From positions 62,001-126,000 of the forward strand of contig NZ_JACYMM010000002.1 in NCBI RefSeq assembly GCF_020858115.1: a stretch of DNA of 64,000 nucleotides, in the 5' to 3' direction. Source of the DNA: Janthinobacterium sp. FW305-129 (GTDB lineage Bacteria; Pseudomonadota; Gammaproteobacteria; Burkholderiales; Burkholderiaceae_D). Made by a program: the position numbers and the translations under genes. The notes beneath the pieces were generated by a model that saw nothing but the letters and a program-made list of their open reading frames with translations, was not told the DNA's origin and did not search any database. Shown piece by piece: positions 39,163-48,132 of this stretch. Positions within the stretch are counted from its first letter, which is position 1; every line of letters starts with the position of its first letter.

Positions 39163-42100
39163 TTACATTTCCTTGCCCGAAACGGCTATTTGCGCCAACA
39201 GTGCGCGCAATTGCGGCAAATGCAGGGCCACCTGGGTCCAGCGCCCGCCATCGGCCGCCTCCTCCATTTCCGTGCACAGCATGTGCAGCTGCGTTTCATC
39301 GAGATAGGCGGCGCTGCCCTTCAAACCGTGCAGCAGGCGCCCGGCGTTGTCGCGGTCCTGCGCCGCCAGGGCGGCGTCGAGTTCGCGCAGGCGTCCCTCC
39401 AGGTCGGCGACGAAGGCGACGCGGATGCGCCGCTGCAGTTCACCGCTGCGGATGGACTGGGAGGGTGCCGCGACGGGGGCCGCCGGCGCGATGCCGAACA
39501 AGGCGTCGAGTTCGGCCTGCCCCCGCGCGCTGGCGCGCGGCGCGTTCGACGGCATGCGCGGCAACATGAAACCGCGCTGCAGCTGGCGCTCGATGGTGCG
39601 CGCCAGCAAGCCATGCAGCGCCGCCTCGTCCACGGGCTTGCTGAGGAAATCATCCATGCCGACGCCCAGATAGCGGCCGCGATCCTCTTCGCTGGCATTC
39701 GCCGTCAGGGCCACGATCATCAGCTCCTGGTCGCGCACGGGCTGGTCCGGCCAGCCGCCCACGCGGATCAAGCGCGTGGCCGTGGCGCCGTCCATCTCCG
39801 GCATGCGGCCGTCCATCAGGATCAGGTCATAGCGCGTATGCACGCAGGCCGCCACCGCCAGCGCGCCGTTGGCGACCACGTCGACACGGTGCCCCAGCTC
39901 TTCGAGCATGACGCGGATGATAATCTGGTTGGTGGGGAAGTCTTCCGCGCACAGCACGCGCAACTGGTGGCTGTGCGGCGCCAGCGCCACCTGCGGCACC
40001 AGCGGCGGCGCCACGCCATCGGCCAGCGGCAAGGTGAAGGCAAACGTGCTGCCCTGCCCCGGCGTGCTGGCCACCTCGATCTCGCCCTCCATCAGTTCGA
40101 CCAGCTGGCGGCAGATCGCCAGGCCCAGCCCCGTGCCGCCGTAGCGCCGCGTGGTGCTGGCGTCGGCCTGCTCGAATTTCTGGAACAGGCGCGCCATCGC
40201 GTCCGCATCGATGCCGATGCCGCTGTCGCTGACCGTAAAGCGGATCAGGTTGACACGGCGTCCGCCGCTGCCGCTGGCCACGCCGGCCCGCTCCACGCAC
40301 ACGCTGACGCCGCCGCGCTGGGTAAACTTGAAGGCATTGCCGACCAGGTTGACCAGCACCTGGCGCAAGCGGGTTGGGTCGCCCACCACGAAGGGCGGCA
40401 GGTCGGGCGCGAAATCGATGGAAAAACCGATGCTGCGCGCGGCCGCCTGCTCCTCGAACAGGCTGACGACCGCCTCGATCGCCGCGCCGAGCGCGAAATC
40501 GATATTTTCGATACTCAGCTTGCCCGCCTCGATCTTGGAAAAATCGAGCAAGTCATTGATGATCACCAGCAGCGACTGGGCATTGGCCTGGCCGCGCAGG
40601 ATCTGCTCGCGCGTGGCGTCGTGCAGCTGCTCGTCGCGCAGGGCAAAGCCCAGCATGCCGATCACGCCGGCCAGCGGCGTGCGCATCTCGTGGCTCATGT
40701 TGGCCAAGAATTCCGACTTCTGGCGCGTGGCATCCTCGGCTTTGCGCTTGGCCTGGCGCAAACTTTCCTCGTTTTTGGTCAAGCTGTTGTTGACCTGTGC
40801 CAGCTTTTCCGACTGGGCCAGCACTTCGATTTCCTTGCTCTGCAACTCGGCCGTGCGTTCGCTGACCTGCTTTTCCAGTTCATTCTGTTGATGCCGCAGC
40901 GCGCGCACGCGCTGGCGGTACGCGCCATAGATGGCGCCCAGCAGCAGCGCCGCCATCAGGGTGCGGAACCACCAGGTTTTCCAGAACGGCGGCAGGATCG
41001 TGATGGCCAGCGTGGCGCCGCTCTCGTTCCACACGCCGTCCTTGTTGGCCGCCTTGACGCGAAACACGTAGTTGCCGGCATCGAGGTTGGTGTAGGTGGC
41101 AAAGCGCCGCCCAGCGTCCGTCATGACCCAGTCCTGGTCGAAGCCTTCGAGCCGGTAGGCGAACATGTTGCGCTGCGGCGCGGCGAAATGCAGGGCCGCG
41201 AACTCCAGCGAAAAGACGCTTTCGCGGCTGGTCAGCACCAGCTGGCGCGTGTGGTCGATGGCCCTGCTGAGCACGTGCGCGAACTCGCCGCGTCCGATGG
41301 CCACCGGCTTGTTGAAGATCTGCAGCTCCGTGATGGCCACCAGCGGCGGCACGCGGTTGTCGTGGATATCCTGCGGCACAAACGCCGTCATGCCATTGAA
41401 GCCACCGAAATACATGGTCCCGTCCGCCGCGCGCAGGGCCGCACCATCGAAGTACGAGCCTTCCACCGTGCCATCGGCGCTGTCGTAGTTGCGAAACAGG
41501 CCGCTGCGCATGTCGAGGCGCGTGATGCCGCTGTTCGTGCTCAGCCACAGCTGCTCGTTGTCGTCGCCGAGGATGCTGGCGACGGCGTCGTCGGCCATGC
41601 CATCCTTGCGCACGAAGCGCCGGAAGCCGATTTCGCCCTTGGCGTCGACGTCCATGCGGTTCAGGCCATTGGCCGTGCCCACCCACAGCACGCCGCGCTT
41701 GTCCTCGTGCAGGAAATGCACTTCGTCGTGGCTCAGGCTATGCGGGTTTTGCGGATCGTGGCGGAAATGGCGGAAGCGGCCGCTGGCGCGGTCCAGCAAG
41801 TCCAGGCCGTGGAAAGAGCCTATCCACAGCCGCCCCTTGCCGTCTTCCAGCACGGGCCGCACCATGTTGTCGGACAGGCTGTTCGGGTTGGCCGGGTCGT
41901 GGCGGTAGGTGGTAAAGCGGCGGCTGACGGGGTCGAAGCGGTGCACGCCGCCCCGCGTCGAGACCCACAGCATGCCGCTGCGGTCGCTCACCACATTGCG
42001 GATGGTGTCGCTGTTCGGGTCGCCGGCGGCAAAGCGCATGGTGAAGAAGCGCTCCAGTGCCGGATCGAAGCGGTGCAAGCCCGTCGAGCCGCCCACCCAC

Positions 42101-43428
42101 AGGGTGCCGTCCGGCGCCTTGTACAGGGTGGTGACCTGCTCGTCGCGCGACATGCCGGGCGAACTGCGCAGGTCGAACAGGCGCGAACTGCCGTCGCGCG
42201 TGTCGTACAGTTTCAGGCCGCCCTTGGTGGCCAGCCACAGCTTGCCATTGCCCGCGTCGGCCACGGCGCGCACTTTCTTGTCCGCCAGCGCGCCCACGTC
42301 GCCGGGGGCGCGCGCCATGCGCGAAAAGCCGCCGCTGCCCAGGTCCACCCGGCTCACGCCGTTGTACCAGGAGCCGACCCAGAAGGTGCCGGCGCGGTCG
42401 CGGTACAGCGACGACAGCTGGTTGTCGGCGACGCTGAACTTGTCGCCCGTCTGGTGGCGGTACTGCAGGAAGCTGTCGCTGCCGGGCAGCCAGCGGAACA
42501 GGCCATCGGCATTGCTGCCCAGCCAGACGGTGGCATCGACGTCCTGGTACAGGCTGGCGACGCGGATGGCGGAAAAGCCATGTTTCTCGCCGAAGCGCAC
42601 TCGTACCTGGGGCGCCTCGCCGGCGCCGCCCAGGCGCCAGCGCTCGGCGCCGGCCATGGTGCCGATCCACAGGTTCTGCTGGCGGTCGATCAGCAGCGAC
42701 TGGATCACGTTGTACTTCGAACCGGGCTCCGTATCGACGGCGAAATGCTCGAAGCGCTCGCTGCCCGGCGCCAGCATGTCCAGGCCCGTCACCGTGCCGA
42801 TCCACAGGCGCTGTTGCGCGTCCAGCGCCAGCGCCTTGATTTCATTGTCGCCCAGGCTGTGCGGGTTGCCTTCTTCATGGTGCCAGGTGCGGAAGTGCCC
42901 CGTGGCCGGGTCGAAATGCTGCAAACCGTCCGAGGTGGCGATCCAGAAGCCGCGCGCGCCATCGTCGAGAATGGCATGGATATGCCGGTTGCCGTTGCCG
43001 CGCTTGCTCTTTTCGGCCGGGACGTAATGGATGAAGGTCTGGCTGGCGGCGTCGAAGCGGTCCAGGCCATTGTCGGTGCCCACCCACAGCTGGCCCTGGC
43101 TATCGACATGCAGCTCGCCGACCCAGTTGTCGGCCAGGCTGGTCTTGTCGCCCTCGATATTCTTGTAGACGACCATGCGGTAGCCATCGTAGCGGCTCAG
43201 GCCAGACTGGCTGCCGAACCACATATAGCCTTGCCGGTCCTGCGCGATGGCCAGCACCGATTCCTGCGCCAGGCCCTGGTCGACGCTGAGCTGGTCGAAG
43301 CGCAAGGTGGGCGCAGGCGCCGCCGCGGCCCAGCCGCCCAGCAGAAGAATTAACAGTAAGGCAACATCGAAAACACGTCGAAATACCAGCACAATCGTCC
43401 TGTCAAAAAAAACGCGAAAAACCCGCAC
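39163..43428 (-). CDS. Hybrid sensor histidine kinase with two-component-regulator beta-propeller sensor
   Basis: 1421 residues from GTG 43428 (GGAG 4 bases upstream); GTG 43392 is an alternative with a neater signal peptide. Order: signal/anchor, then many propeller repeats of the type GYMWFGSQSGLSRYDG and GQLWVGTDNGLDRFD to about residue 720. A Y_Y_Y domain follows (YRLEGFDQDWVMTD), a membrane helix, a coiled coil, HisKA with His913 in SHEMRTPLAG, and HATPase (GIGIDADAM, GGTGLGLAI). Receiver with Asp1206 in LILMDGRMPEMDG and HPt with His1367 in HGLKGSAAYLD complete it. Periplasmic sensing of a carbohydrate-like ligand is common in this class. Between a patatin gene and a response regulator. 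Confidence 0.93.
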   Translation of the reverse strand: MRVFRVFFDRTIVLVFRRVFDVALLLILLLGGWAAAAPAPTLRFDQLSVDQGLAQESVLAIAQDRQGYMWFGSQSGLSRYDGYRMVVYKNIEGDKTSLADNWVGELHVDSQGQLWVGTDNGLDRFDAASQTFIHYVPAEKSKRGNGNRHIHAILDDGARGFWIATSDGLQHFDPATGHFRTWHHEEGNPHSLGDNEIKALALDAQQRLWIGTVTGLDMLAPGSERFEHFAVDTEPGSKYNVIQSLLIDRQQNLWIGTMAGAERWRLGGAGEAPQVRVRFGEKHGFSAIRVASLYQDVDATVWLGSNADGLFRWLPGSDSFLQYRHQTGDKFSVADNQLSSLYRDRAGTFWVGSWYNGVSRVDLGSGGFSRMARAPGDVGALADKKVRAVADAGNGKLWLATKGGLKLYDTRDGSSRLFDLRSSPGMSRDEQVTTLYKAPDGTLWVGGSTGLHRFDPALERFFTMRFAAGDPNSDTIRNVVSDRSGMLWVSTRGGVHRFDPVSRRFTTYRHDPANPNSLSDNMVRPVLEDGKGRLWIGSFHGLDLLDRASGRFRHFRHDPQNPHSLSHDEVHFLHEDKRGVLWVGTANGLNRMDVDAKGEIGFRRFVRKDGMADDAVASILGDDNEQLWLSTNSGITRLDMRSGLFRNYDSADGTVEGSYFDGAALRAADGTMYFGGFNGMTAFVPQDIHDNRVPPLVAITELQIFNKPVAIGRGEFAHVLSRAIDHTRQLVLTSRESVFSLEFAALHFAAPQRNMFAYRLEGFDQDWVMTDAGRRFATYTNLDAGNYVFRVKAANKDGVWNESGATLAITILPPFWKTWWFRTLMAALLLGAIYGAYRQRVRALRHQQNELEKQVSERTAELQSKEIEVLAQSEKLAQVNNSLTKNEESLRQAKRKAEDATRQKSEFLANMSHEMRTPLAGVIGMLGFALRDEQLHDATREQILRGQANAQSLLVIINDLLDFSKIEAGKLSIENIDFALGAAIEAVVSLFEEQAAARSIGFSIDFAPDLPPFVVGDPTRLRQVLVNLVGNAFKFTQRGGVSVCVERAGVASGSGGRRVNLIRFTVSDSGIGIDADAMARLFQKFEQADASTTRRYGGTGLGLAICRQLVELMEGEIEVASTPGQGSTFAFTLPLADGVAPPLVPQVALAPHSHQLRVLCAEDFPTNQIIIRVMLEELGHRVDVVANGALAVAACVHTRYDLILMDGRMPEMDGATATRLIRVGGWPDQPVRDQELMIVALTANASEEDRGRYLGVGMDDFLSKPVDEAALHGLLARTIERQLQRGFMLPRMPSNAPRASARGQAELDALFGIAPAAPVAAPSQSIRSGELQRRIRVAFVADLEGRLRELDAALAAQDRDNAGRLLHGLKGSAAYLDETQLHMLCTEMEEAADGGRWTQVALHLPQLRALLAQIAVSGKEM

Positions 43429-43446
43429 GCCGCTCCAAGGGCCGTC

Positions 43447-44616
43447 TCAAGAACCAAAAAACGCCAGTACATCGTCCTTGCGGGCCTGCGTATCGCGCTG
43501 TCCAAGACGGATCAGCTCGTTAGTATACGTCGATTCGAACAACAAATACGATGCCAGCGCCGCGCCGCGCGCTTCGGCCGCGCCGATACCCGACAACATG
43601 GTGCGGATGGGACGCGGCAAACTGCCGATATGCCGGCTGGCAATGGCGTCGAGCCGTTCGGACGGCGCGATGACCAGCAATTCCACCGGTTTCAAGGCCG
43701 TCTTGCCCAGCAACTCGGGCGGCAGCATCGACAGGGTCAGGTTGATGCGGTTCAGGCGCTCGATATCGACGGCCAGGCCATCGAGGAAGATCGACGACAG
43801 CGCGTGGCCGGCGATCTGCGCCAGGCTCGGGTAGCGCGCCGCTTCGGACGCGGCGGGCGCCGGTTCCGTCATGCGCCCCGCGCCCACCACCAGCACCTTG
43901 TTCGCGCCCAGGTGGATGGCCGGAGAAATAGGCGCCAGCTGGCGCATGGAACCGTCGCCGCAGTATTCGCGCTGGCCGCCCACGTACAGGGGCACGGCGG
44001 GAAAAATAAAAGGGATGGCTGCCGAGGCGAGCAAATGCTCCACGCCGATCTGGTCGGGCAAGGCCAGGCGCTGCGTGCGCACCCACGGCGCGATATCCTC
44101 GGCCGTCTGGTAAAACGTCATGTGGCGGCTGCCAGAGTACGACGATGCCGTCACGGCCAGCGCATGCAGCAGGCCGTCGGCCAGGGCCGCATCCAGGCGC
44201 GGCAGGTCGAGCATGCGGTGCAGCAGGCTGACCAGCGGGGTATTGTCGAGCAGGGAACTAGGCGGCGAGGCATGCCACTGGCGCAGCAGCCAGCCGAACG
44301 ACAGCAAGGACAGCCAGCGCGCGCCCGAGCGGATCACGCCCAGCGAATCGGCCCGGTACACTTGCTCGACCTCGATGTGCTGCCACACGTCGAGCAGCTT
44401 TTGCACGCCTTCGCCGAAGTTATCCGCGCGGCAGGCCAGCGCCGTGGCATTGATGGCGCCGGCCGAGGTGCCGCAGATGATGTCGAACGGGTTGCGCGCC
44501 GGCGCCCAGCCCGCTTCCCACAGAATCGCCGAAATCGCCTGCAGCACGCCCACCTGGTAGGCGGCACGGGCGCCCCCTCCCGTGAGTATCAAGCCTGTTT
44601 TATTTTGCATTCCCAT
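43447..44616 (-). CDS. Patatin-like phospholipase family protein
   Basis: 389 residues. Oxyanion loop GGGARAAYQVGVL at 13-25, nucleophile Ser51 in GTSAGA, and Asp221 in YCGDGSMRQL give the Ser-Asp dyad of patatin lipases. No signal peptide, so probably a cytoplasmic or membrane-associated acyl hydrolase. It ends 18 bases before the sensor kinase and may be in one transcript with it. Lipid substrate unknown. Confidence 0.9.
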   Translation of the reverse strand: MGMQNKTGLILTGGGARAAYQVGVLQAISAILWEAGWAPARNPFDIICGTSAGAINATALACRADNFGEGVQKLLDVWQHIEVEQVYRADSLGVIRSGARWLSLLSFGWLLRQWHASPPSSLLDNTPLVSLLHRMLDLPRLDAALADGLLHALAVTASSYSGSRHMTFYQTAEDIAPWVRTQRLALPDQIGVEHLLASAAIPFIFPAVPLYVGGQREYCGDGSMRQLAPISPAIHLGANKVLVVGAGRMTEPAPAASEAARYPSLAQIAGHALSSIFLDGLAVDIERLNRINLTLSMLPPELLGKTALKPVELLVIAPSERLDAIASRHIGSLPRPIRTMLSGIGAAEARGAALASYLLFESTYTNELIRLGQRDTQARKDDVLAFFGS

Positions 44617-44656
44617 GCCGGCAGATTAGCAGGGTCTGGATGCTTTGTGGAAAAGA

Positions 44657-46432
44657 TTAGTCTCCCCGTACCATGCCTTCGCGCCGCGGATCCGCCCCGC
44701 CAAACCAGAAATCCTTGCCATGCGCAGTCAAGCGCATGATGCCCTGCAAGCCGGAATTCTGTTCGATCACGCGCACTTCGTGGCCCATCGCCTGCAGCGC
44801 CTCAACTTGCGCGGCCGGCGCGCGGCCCTTTTCCAGCTCCGTCGGGCCATTGCGGCTGCCGAAGTTCGGCAGGCTGATCGCCTGCTGCACGTTCAAGCCC
44901 CAGTCCATGGTGCCGACCAGCACCTTGGCGACATAATTGATGATGGACGAGCCGCCAGGCGAGCCCGTGGCCAGAACCAGCTTGTGCGTGCCCTTCTCGA
45001 ATACCAGCGTAGGCGACATGGCGCTGCGCGGACGCTTGCCCGCTTCGACCCGGTTGGCGATGGGACCGTCGGCATCGCGCGAATCGAACGAGAAATCCGT
45101 CAGCTGGTTATTCAGCAGGAAGCCGTCGACCATCTGGCGCGAGCCGAAGGCGTCTTCCACGCTGGTGGTCATCGACAGGCCGCCCCCAAAAGCATCCACG
45201 GCCACCAGGTGCGACGTCGACGGGCGCTGCAAGGCGTTGTCCATGCCCCACGCCACCTGCATGCCGGGCGGCGTGCCGGGCAAGGCCTTGCCCATGGATT
45301 TGTCGCCGATCAAGGCGGCGCGCTGCGCCAGGTAGGTTTTATCGAGCATCGAGGCGATGCCGTTACCGGGCAGCGGCACGAAATCCGTGTCGGCCACGTA
45401 GCGGTTGCGGTCCGCGTAGGCCAGGCGCCCCGCTTCCGAGAACAGATGGATCGCCTGTGCATCGGGCACGCCGTCGACGGGCGCATACGGGCCGATATCC
45501 TTCACTTCCAGGATGCCCAGCATCTGCGCGATGGCGATGCCGCCCGACGATGGCGGCGGCATGCCGCACACGGTCCACGCCTTGTAATCGCTGCAGACGG
45601 GTTCGCGCACCTTGGCGCGGTAGCCGGCGATATCAAGCGCCGTCAGCTTGCCCGGATTGGTCGGATGCGACGCCACCTTGGCGGCGATGTCGCGCGCGAT
45701 GCGGCCCTGGTAAAAGGCGTCGGCGCCGCCGCGGGCGATCTCGCGCAGGGTGCGCGCCAGTTGCGGGTTCTTCAGCACGTGGCCGACGGGCCAGGCCTTG
45801 CCCTCGCCGTCATAGAAATACGCGGCGGCGACAGGGTCGCGCTTGAGGGCCTGATCCCAGCTTAACAGGCCGTTGAGGCGCTGGCTGACGGGAAAGCCGC
45901 CGTGCGCCAGGCGGATGGCGGGGCCGAACAGGGTCGCCCACGGCAACTTGCCGTGTTCCTTGTGCGCCAATTCCAGCATGCGCAGCACGCCCGGCGCGCC
46001 CACGGAACGCCCGCCCACGACGCCCGTGGCGCGCGAGACGGGGCTGCCGTCGGCATTCTGGAACAGGTGTTCGTCGGCGGCGGCCGGCGCCGTTTCGCGC
46101 CCGTCGAACGCCTGCACGCCCTTGGCCGTGGAGTACAGCAAAAAGGCGCCGCCGCCGATGCCCGACGATTGCGGCTCGACAAGGGTGAGCACCAGCTGCG
46201 TGGCGATGGCCGCGTCGATGGCGCTGCCGCCCTTTTTCAGCATCTGGTAGCCGGCATCGGCGGCCAGCGGGTTGGCGGCGGCGACCATGAATTTCTGCGC
46301 CGCCCAGCCCGATTTCTCCGCATATGCGGTGGCGATTTCCGGCGCCTTTTGCGGCACTTCGGCAAATACGGGACTGGCAGCCAGGGCTCCCAGCAAGGTC
46401 AGGCTCAGCGCCAGCGGCTTCAATGCGATCAT
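44657..46432 (-). CDS. ggt: Gamma-glutamyltransferase
   Basis: 591 residues, ATG at 46432 after CGGAGAA. Signal peptide MIALKPLALSLTLLGALAAS to FA, so periplasmic. Conserved pieces: NPLAADAGYQMLKKGGSAID, GIGGGAFLLY, DGRETAP and PPPSSGGIAIAQML. The self-cleavage nucleophile is Thr406 in RPSTSHLVAVD, followed by LLNNQLTDFSF and SPGGSSIINYV. It breaks glutathione and other gamma-glutamyl compounds by autocatalytic maturation into two subunits. A terminator hairpin lies immediately upstream of its ribosome site. Confidence 0.95.
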   Translation of the reverse strand: MIALKPLALSLTLLGALAASPVFAEVPQKAPEIATAYAEKSGWAAQKFMVAAANPLAADAGYQMLKKGGSAIDAAIATQLVLTLVEPQSSGIGGGAFLLYSTAKGVQAFDGRETAPAAADEHLFQNADGSPVSRATGVVGGRSVGAPGVLRMLELAHKEHGKLPWATLFGPAIRLAHGGFPVSQRLNGLLSWDQALKRDPVAAAYFYDGEGKAWPVGHVLKNPQLARTLREIARGGADAFYQGRIARDIAAKVASHPTNPGKLTALDIAGYRAKVREPVCSDYKAWTVCGMPPPSSGGIAIAQMLGILEVKDIGPYAPVDGVPDAQAIHLFSEAGRLAYADRNRYVADTDFVPLPGNGIASMLDKTYLAQRAALIGDKSMGKALPGTPPGMQVAWGMDNALQRPSTSHLVAVDAFGGGLSMTTSVEDAFGSRQMVDGFLLNNQLTDFSFDSRDADGPIANRVEAGKRPRSAMSPTLVFEKGTHKLVLATGSPGGSSIINYVAKVLVGTMDWGLNVQQAISLPNFGSRNGPTELEKGRAPAAQVEALQAMGHEVRVIEQNSGLQGIMRLTAHGKDFWFGGADPRREGMVRGD

Positions 46433-46444
46433 GGATTCTCCGAT

Positions 46445-46481
46445 AAAAAAAGGGCGCACAGCCAGGCAAGGCTGTACGCCC
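46445..46481 (-). terminator. Rho-independent terminator between the SDR gene and ggt
   Basis: GGGCGCACAGCC (46452-46463) pairs with GGCTGTACGCCC (46470-46481) with one mismatch. On the minus strand seven T follow (46451-46445). It ends the SDR transcript (stop at 46517), yet its T tract lies only a few bases before the ggt ribosome site. Confidence 0.85.
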
Positions 46482-46516
46482 CATACGGGGGTATCCTACA
46501 TCAAATCACGCCAGGC

Positions 46517-47275
46517 TTATTTGGGCTGCATGCGGATCGCGCCGTCCAATCTGATTGTTTCGCCATTGAGCATGACGTTTTCCACGATGGCTTTCACCAG
46601 CTGCGCGTATTCGCCGGGCTTGCCCAGGCGCGAAGGGAACGGCACCATCTTGCCCAGCGCATCCTGCACTTCGGCCGGCATGCCGAGCAGCATCGGCGTT
46701 TCGAAAATGCCGGGCGCCACCGTCATCACGCGGATGCCGTTGCGCGACAGGTCGCGCGCCATCGGCAGGGTCAGTCCCACCACGGCCGCCTTCGACGAGG
46801 CGTAGGCCGCCTGGCCGATCTGGCCATCGTAGGCCGCCACGGAAGCCGTGTTGATGATGATGCCGCGCTCGCCTTCCGCCGTCGCATCCTGTTTCGCCAT
46901 GGCGTCGGCCGCCAGGCGGCACATATTGAAGGTGCCGACCAGGTTGATGTTGACGACTTTCTGGAACAGGGCCAGCGGGTGCGGGCCATCCTTGCCCACG
47001 GTTTTCACGGCGGGCGCCACGCCGGCGCAGTTGACCAGGCCGCGCAAGGTACCCAGCTTCGTGGCCGCCGCCACCACAGCCATGCCGTCTTCTTCCGACG
47101 TCACGTCGCACTGCACGAACACGCTGTTCAGTTCAGCGGCCAGCGCCTGGCCCGCTTCCGTCTGCACGTCGGCCAGCACGACCTTGCCGCCGGCCGCCGT
47201 CAGCATGCGCGCCGTGGCCGCGCCCAAACCCGATGCGCCGCCCGTGATGATGAATACATTGTCCTGAATCTGCAT
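46517..47275 (-). CDS. SDR family dehydrogenase, probable 3-hydroxyacyl-CoA dehydrogenase type 2-like
   Basis: 252 residues. Cofactor motif IITGGASGLGAATA, VNCAGVAPAV, catalytic INTASVAAYDGQIGQAAYAS-SKA with Y-x3-K, and the PG motif VAPGIFETPML. The sequence pattern (NLVGTFNMCRLAADAM) resembles 3-hydroxyacyl-CoA/2-methyl-3-hydroxybutyryl-CoA dehydrogenases. A perfect 22-base palindrome lies in its promoter region, so it is likely controlled by an acyl-CoA-type regulator. Monocistronic with its own terminator. Confidence 0.9.
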   Translation of the reverse strand: MQIQDNVFIITGGASGLGAATARMLTAAGGKVVLADVQTEAGQALAAELNSVFVQCDVTSEEDGMAVVAAATKLGTLRGLVNCAGVAPAVKTVGKDGPHPLALFQKVVNINLVGTFNMCRLAADAMAKQDATAEGERGIIINTASVAAYDGQIGQAAYASSKAAVVGLTLPMARDLSRNGIRVMTVAPGIFETPMLLGMPAEVQDALGKMVPFPSRLGKPGEYAQLVKAIVENVMLNGETIRLDGAIRMQPK

Positions 47276-47355
47276 GAAATCTCCTGAGTGATAAGAGCCG
47301 TGTTCCCGGCGCCTGATGGTTGATGCACGATGCCATTATTACGCTATTACGCGCT

Positions 47356-47377
47356 ATTACGTTTACGTAAACGTAAT
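47356..47377. promoter_or_regulatory. Perfect 22-base palindromic operator upstream of the SDR gene
   Basis: The half-site ATTACGTTTAC (47356-47366) is followed by its exact complement GTAAACGTAAT (47367-47377). It overlaps plausible promoter elements of the SDR gene. The pattern resembles, from memory, sites of the MerR-family regulator LiuR of branched-chain amino-acid and fatty-acid catabolism; not verified. Direct repeats of TATTACG lie just beside it. Confidence 0.75.
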
Positions 47378-47445
47378 GTCGGCGACAATTGTAGCCATTT
47401 TTGCCGTCACCGAGCGAAAACTTGCAGCGCCAGCGCGTGGCAGGC

Positions 47446-47886
47446 TTAAAAACACTGGATAAAAGCGCCGTTGCGGTGGCAGATGCGCCCGTTGGCATCG
47501 AGCGTGGCGTTGCCCGCGCCGTCGTAGCGCGCGCCGGACGCGTCGCGGCAACCGCCCGCGTCGCAGGAACCGATGGGCTGCGGCGCGCGCGGCATCGGCA
47601 CGGCCGGGCCGGGCGGCAAAGGCGCCATGGGCACGATGGGAGGCGCTGGCTGCGCCGGCATGCGGCCGATCACCTGCGCCACGGAACGGCGCGGCTGCAC
47701 GGGCGGCGCCGGGCGGCACGGTTCCACGGCCAGCTTGCCGCTGTCGCGCGGGTCGAGCCGGCACACGGGAAAAGGCTCAGACAAAGACTCGGCAGGCGCC
47801 GCCGGTTCCTGCGCCCGGGCATGGCCACCAGCCGCTACCAGCAGGGCGCCGGCCAGCGCCAGCATGCTTTTTACCATCGTCTTCAT
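47446..47886 (-). CDS. Secreted small protein of unknown function, Pro-rich with C-terminal cysteines
   Basis: 146 residues. ATG 47886 follows GGGGAGG, giving signal peptide MKTMVKSMLALAGALLVAAG, cut near ARA-QEP. The middle (about 75-110) is rich in Pro and Ala. The C-terminal region holds five cysteines, including SCDAGGCRDASGARY and GRICHRNGAFIQCF, likely a small disulphide-bonded unit. I do not recognise a named domain. Divergent from the siderophore receptor gene. Confidence 0.75.
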   Translation of the reverse strand: MKTMVKSMLALAGALLVAAGGHARAQEPAAPAESLSEPFPVCRLDPRDSGKLAVEPCRPAPPVQPRRSVAQVIGRMPAQPAPPIVPMAPLPPGPAVPMPRAPQPIGSCDAGGCRDASGARYDGAGNATLDANGRICHRNGAFIQCF

Positions 47887-48013
47887 GCCACCTCCCCAAG
47901 CATCGATCTTACCGCTTTCATTATTGGCACACACTGCGCCAGATGCCATGCACATACTGCAACGGTGTTTTATTTCCTTTCAGCACTTTCCTTCTTGCCA
48001 GGATGGCATTACA

Positions 48014-48032
48014 ATAAGAACGATTCTTATTC
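48014..48032. promoter_or_regulatory. Fur box before the TonB-dependent receptor
   Basis: AATAAGAACGATTCTTATT is a perfect dyad with 8-base arms and matches the usual betaproteobacterial Fur-box shape. A second overlapping partial copy extends to about 48042. It lies about 100 bases before the receptor ATG. Confidence 0.82.
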
Positions 48033-48132
48033 TCATTATCGGAATAGGAGCGCAGTTTATTGCATTTTCAATCATTCATACCCGAGCCACCCGGAAGGCA
48101 GCCAGGAAAAAACAACATCCGGAAAGTTCACC

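Noticed and set aside
38809-43353. 1514-codon plus-strand frame opposite the hybrid kinase
   Set aside because: Antisense shadow of a high-GC gene. The minus-strand protein has all expected kinase motifs.
47363-47764. 133-codon frame overlapping the small secreted protein gene
   Set aside because: Different frame of the same strand, Arg/Pro/Ala-rich, runs through the operator palindrome.
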